Source: Bacteroidales bacterium (GTDB taxonomy: Bacteria > Bacteroidota > Bacteroidia > Bacteroidales > F082). Taken from it: 34,139 nucleotides of DNA. The translations under genes were made by a program, and so were the position numbers. The stretch covers positions 1 through 34,139 of the forward strand of contig JACFNF010000026.1 in assembly GCA_019454985.1 (NCBI GenBank), given 5' to 3'. The notes beneath the pieces are model-generated. The model worked only from the letters and a program-made list of their open reading frames with translations. It did not search any database and was not told where the DNA came from. Shown here piece after piece: positions 32,301 through 34,139 of this stretch (its first letter is position 1; each line of letters opens with the position of its first letter).

Positions 32301-34139
32301 AGCCCCTAATTATGGTGAGTTCACCACCGATGGCGCAGGCTCTTTCACGGGTTGGTTTATCACTGAGCCATCGGGTAATGCCCGTTTTACACCTGGAAAT
32401 GAAGTCTTTGTGCGCGTACAGCTCAACGATGGTGCCGGAGGCACAACCGCCGCAACCCGTCTGACTTCCACTTTACCTGTCAAGGTGATCAATTTTGGTA
32501 CGGCAGCCGACCCGAATCAGGGAACCGCCATTCGTGCTGTGTCTAACGCTCAGGCCAAGAATTTTGCTTTCCTGTATGACAATATTGCCGGCACAGGCCG
32601 CCCACTGTATGGAACAAGTATTGAAATAACCGGAGCAGATTTTAGTGCAAATTCATGGGCTGCGTTCTATCGTAACAATGTTGCCGGCGAAAACGGTGCA
32701 TGGGGTGGTATTATCCCCAATGCAAATGCCAATGGAGTGAAGAGGTTAGAAGAACGCAAACTCACTGATGGAACAGTTGCCTCCACCCAAACCCGTAACG
32801 ATGGAGTTTGGAATGGTCAAAATACGCAGAACCCCACCGGCGGCACCACCAATGTAATTGTCATTGACCTGAATGCGCTCCCGTCTGTTTCCGCTACACC
32901 ATTGAGTCTGAGTGGATTCACCTATCAAGAAGGACAAGGCCCATCCACTACGAAAAGCTTTACTGTCAGTGGAAACAACCTGATTTCGAATGTCGTTGTT
33001 CTTTCTGCGCCAGATTATGAGCTGTCGTTGACCGATGCTCCCGGCTATACGCCTACAGCCCAGATTAACCTGAATGCCCCCGGTGGAACTTTGGCCAATA
33101 CGACCATTTATGTCCGACTGAAAGCCGGTTTGGCTGCCGGAACTTATGATAACCAGTCAATATTTGTAGCTTCTGCGGGAGCACAAGATGTTGCCGTAAG
33201 CCTATCAGGAAATGTTACGGCCGGAGTGGTTGAACCTGCAGCCCATGCTACGGCATTCACTGCTAATGCATTGGATTTCAGTAAAATTAAGTTAGACTGG
33301 ACAGATGCCGTTCCCGCAGCCCAAAACTATCTTATCAAAGGTAGTACAGTTGACTTCGATGATATTGTTGCACCGATTGATGGAGCTCCTGAAGCCAATG
33401 CTGCACTTGTACGCAATGTGGCTTCGGGAGTTGGAACTTATACCTTCGCCGGATTAGAGTCAAACAAAACCTATTACTTCAAAATTTTCCCCTATAACGG
33501 CTCGGCTGCCCAAATCAATTACAAGACGGATGGTATGGTGCCGCAAGCCAGCGCCACAACGCCTCAGGGTCCCGTAATGACCGAGGATCTGCTGCCCGAA
33601 AATATCATCGGAAGCCCTGTCCGATTGCCTTATGCCTTCAGACTGAGCTTCACGGGACTCTTGCCTAATGCCACTTATAAGTATATCAATCAGGCGGTCA
33701 ACAGCACTGACGGCCCGACAGCAGGAGGCGCCGGAAATGCTATTTATGTGGGGGCTGATGGCAGTTTCACCCGCACCACGGGCGCCAGCTTTACCAACCC
33801 TGCCCAACATGGCGAGTTTGTAACCGACGCAGCCGGGGAATACTCTGGATGGTTCATGCTCGAACCTACCGGCAATGCCCGATTTACTCCGGGCACGAGT
33901 GTATTTATGCGTGTCAGATTGAATAACGGTGCCGGCGGCACCACTGCCGAAACCTATTTCACGACGCTACCTGTGAAAGTCATTGGTTTTGGTACCAATT
34001 CGGGAGAATATGATGGCACTGCCCTCAGAGCAACTTCGGCCTTTAACCCGGGCAACTTCGTATTCCTATACGACCGTCCGCAACAGAATGCATTGTTTGG
34101 AATCGCTGTTCGCCCTGTTGCGGGAACAGCCATTGAATC
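29398..34139 (+). CDS. large secreted multi-module repeat protein, truncated by the window edge
   Basis: An uninterrupted frame of 1580 codons runs from ATG 29398 to the right edge without a stop. A signal peptide (MKIKLRFNLLALLLVVGAFS, cleavage after LKAQ near 24) is followed by a jelly-roll-like domain (about 27-180, VDWMVEYSTDDGANW, LNIDDITLTDY), two Ig-like domains (182-283 and 285-386), then tandem modules from residue 388. Each module of about 502 residues has part A (about 270 residues, TEVIMPQY...NGTNNNRVPFAFR), part B (about 120, GTLANTTIFVRLKSGL) and part C, fibronectin-III-like (LDWTDAVPAAENYLIKGS, KTYYFKIFPYNG). The protein is Thr/Asn/Gly/Ala-rich and low in Cys. Surface display is likely; the C-terminal sorting signal would lie beyond the window. 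Function unknown. Confidence 0.9.
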   Translation, partial: MKIKLRFNLLALLLVVGAFSLKAQYVVDFEGLGETKNSYASGTVKLSGLDWNLTEVLINPDPNDWKNGSRSARLRGYGGSVMTMLENKNGGLGTISFSYRRYGTDIQVDWMVEYSTDDGANWTQIGDAFTAPASNDISTFNQTVNVTGNVRVRIKRATETGNANRRLNIDDITLTDYVGGGNIPPSITNVEHHPSSNINPTTTVSVSADVTDADGVITSVQLNWGLVSGSLTNTIPMAVGVAPNYVTTASIPAQADGTTVYYAVSATDNGAASTTTVEYSYIVTNPATKLAFIDFPAAGQQGSPVASFKVQAQRNDNTPDANYSGQITLSKASGPGNVGGTLAKNAVNGEATFSDIQFDQTGDYTLHANAAGLTQATSPQVSISAGPLLTEVIMPQYIQGVNGTNNNRVPFAFRLSLSNLNPNATYRYINQMIIATDNATAGGAGNVIFVNADHTFTRTTGPSLATAGAYGEFTTDGTGSFTGWFITEPSGNARFTPGNEVFVRVQLNDGAGGTTAATRLTSTLPVKVINFGTAADPNQGTAIRAESNAQAKNFAFLYDNTAGTGRPLYGTSIEITGVDFSATTWALFYRDNVAGENGAWGGIIPNVNANGVKLVQERKLTDGTVASTTTSNDGIWDGQNTVNPTGGTNNVIVLNLGQGPAITANPLNLNGFTYEEGHGPSVTQNVVVSGTALTANVTVQASADYEISLTDAPAFVGNATLTLTPSGGTLANTTIFVRLKSGLAEGAHNGQLTLSSMGAGNVTVNLTGNVTVSVVEPAAHATAFTATALDFSKIKLDWTDAVPAAENYLIKGSTVGFGDIADPVDGTPEANATLVRNVASGVETFTFTGLESSKTYYFKIFPYNGSAAQINYKTDGVVPQSSTTTLAGPMLTEVIMPQYMQGVNGTNNNRVPFAYRLSLSNLNPNATYRYLNQIVIATDAPTVGGAGNAIYVNADQTFTRTTGPSLASAPNYGEFTTDGAGSFTGWFITEPSGNARFTPGNEVFVRVQLNDGAGGTTAATRLTSTLPVKVINFGTAADPNQGTAIRAVSNAQAKNFAFLYDNIAGTGRPLYGTSIEITGADFSANSWAAFYRNNVAGENGAWGGIIPNANANGVKRLEERKLTDGTVASTQTRNDGVWNGQNTQNPTGGTTNVIVIDLNALPSVSATPLSLSGFTYQEGQGPSTTKSFTVSGNNLISNVVVLSAPDYELSLTDAPGYTPTAQINLNAPGGTLANTTIYVRLKAGLAAGTYDNQSIFVASAGAQDVAVSLSGNVTAGVVEPAAHATAFTANALDFSKIKLDWTDAVPAAQNYLIKGSTVDFDDIVAPIDGAPEANAALVRNVASGVGTYTFAGLESNKTYYFKIFPYNGSAAQINYKTDGMVPQASATTPQGPVMTEDLLPENIIGSPVRLPYAFRLSFTGLLPNATYKYINQAVNSTDGPTAGGAGNAIYVGADGSFTRTTGASFTNPAQHGEFVTDAAGEYSGWFMLEPTGNARFTPGTSVFMRVRLNNGAGGTTAETYFTTLPVKVIGFGTNSGEYDGTALRATSAFNPGNFVFLYDRPQQNALFGIAVRPVAGTAIE
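30559..32064 (+). repeat. tandem module 1 of the secreted repeat protein
   Basis: 1506 nt (502 codons) beginning at Leu388, just before TEVIMPQYIQ. Order: part A to about residue 657, part B 658-777, fibronectin-like part C 778-889. It aligns codon for codon with module 2 at an offset of 1506 nt. Confidence 0.92.
30830..31031 (+). repeat. 202-bp tract identical to 32336-32537 (copy in module 1)
   Basis: Every base from 30830 to 31031 equals the base 1506 nt downstream. Bases just outside differ (30829 A versus 32335 G; 31032 C versus 32538 T), and identity falls off on both sides. Confidence 0.9.
32065..33573 (+). repeat. tandem module 2 of the secreted repeat protein
   Basis: 1509 nt (503 codons) beginning at Met890, with the same A-B-C order (B from about 1161, C from about 1281). 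It is closest to module 1 in the middle of part A, where a tract is identical, and more diverged in part B. Confidence 0.92.
32336..32537 (+). repeat. 202-bp tract identical to 30830-31031 (copy in module 2)
   Basis: Second copy of the exact direct repeat inside part A. It covers about 67 codons including synonymous positions, so protein-level selection alone does not explain it. Confidence 0.9.
33574..34139 (+). repeat. tandem module 3 (partial) of the secreted repeat protein
   Basis: Begins at Val1393 and is cut by the window edge inside part A. It is clearly homologous (FRLSFTG, GGAGNAIYVGADGSFTRTTG, GNARFTPGT, GAGGTTAE, LPVKVIGFGT) but much more diverged from modules 1 and 2 than these are from each other, including a different first strand (TEDLLPENII). 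Confidence 0.88.

Noticed and set aside
30698..32464. Pairs of near-identical short frames in other phases (for example 30698-30958 and 32255-32464)
   Set aside because: They are out-of-phase readings of the same duplicated segment of the large secreted protein, not separate genes.
30559..34139. Tandem repeats as a mobile element or CRISPR-like array
   Set aside because: The units are coding, in frame, about 1.5 kb each, with no transposase, terminal inverted repeats or spacers.

Overview
The window looks like a chromosomal segment of a Bacteroidota bacterium, probably Bacteroidales-like. Three things point there. Several genes are preceded by the TAnnTTTG -7 element of the Bacteroidota primary sigma factor, with short leaders and no clear Shine-Dalgarno sequences. 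The families present are typical of the phylum: SMUG2-like glycosylase, bifunctional-nuclease/UVR protein, paired rhomboids beside mutL, a CNT transporter with a signal peptide, and a very long modular secreted protein. Two lipoprotein signals and a GH29 fucosidase also fit. No rRNA, tRNA, IS element, prophage or CRISPR array was seen. Most of the window is dense housekeeping DNA.

Layout. 1-206 holds nothing recognisable. 207-2371 (minus) is a tight dtd, EamA permease, inositol-monophosphatase operon, divergent from pdxJ (plus, 2433-3161). 3260-5926 (minus) holds a DEAD-box RNA helicase with a probable TTG start and a type II NADH dehydrogenase-like enzyme. After a 356-bp gap come a SMUG2-like uracil-DNA glycosylase homologue and a secreted alpha-L-fucosidase (plus, 6283-8426). 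8520-15597 (minus) is a six-gene run: small membrane protein, mutL, rhomboid, rhomboid, membrane-anchored EEP phosphodiesterase, uvrB. It has 4-nt overlaps or very short gaps and reads as one repair and membrane-proteolysis operon. Divergent from it, 15721-20953 (plus) carries a GroES-like protein, a complete FecBCD/BtuFCD-type importer (lipoprotein, permease, ATPase) and a lipoprotein amidohydrolase. 20955-24556 (minus) is a nucleotide-metabolism cluster: bifunctional nuclease-UVR protein, CNT nucleoside transporter, thyA, folA. hppA (plus, 24879-27173) encodes a membrane pyrophosphatase. It is separated by a strong hairpin terminator from a convergent DUF2892 gene that has the best-formed promoter of the window.

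The right end is the accessory part. A membrane hybrid-kinase-like protein (27745-29169) keeps the H-box histidine and an intact receiver but has lost the ATP-binding motifs. 228 bp downstream begins a secreted protein that stays open for 1580 codons to the window edge (29398-34139). It is built from two full and one partial tandem modules of about 502 residues. Modules 1 and 2 share a 202-bp tract of complete nucleotide identity, which suggests recent gene conversion or duplication. These two genes are the most likely place for undescribed biology. The rest is mostly conserved core genes with interesting arrangements or residue changes.
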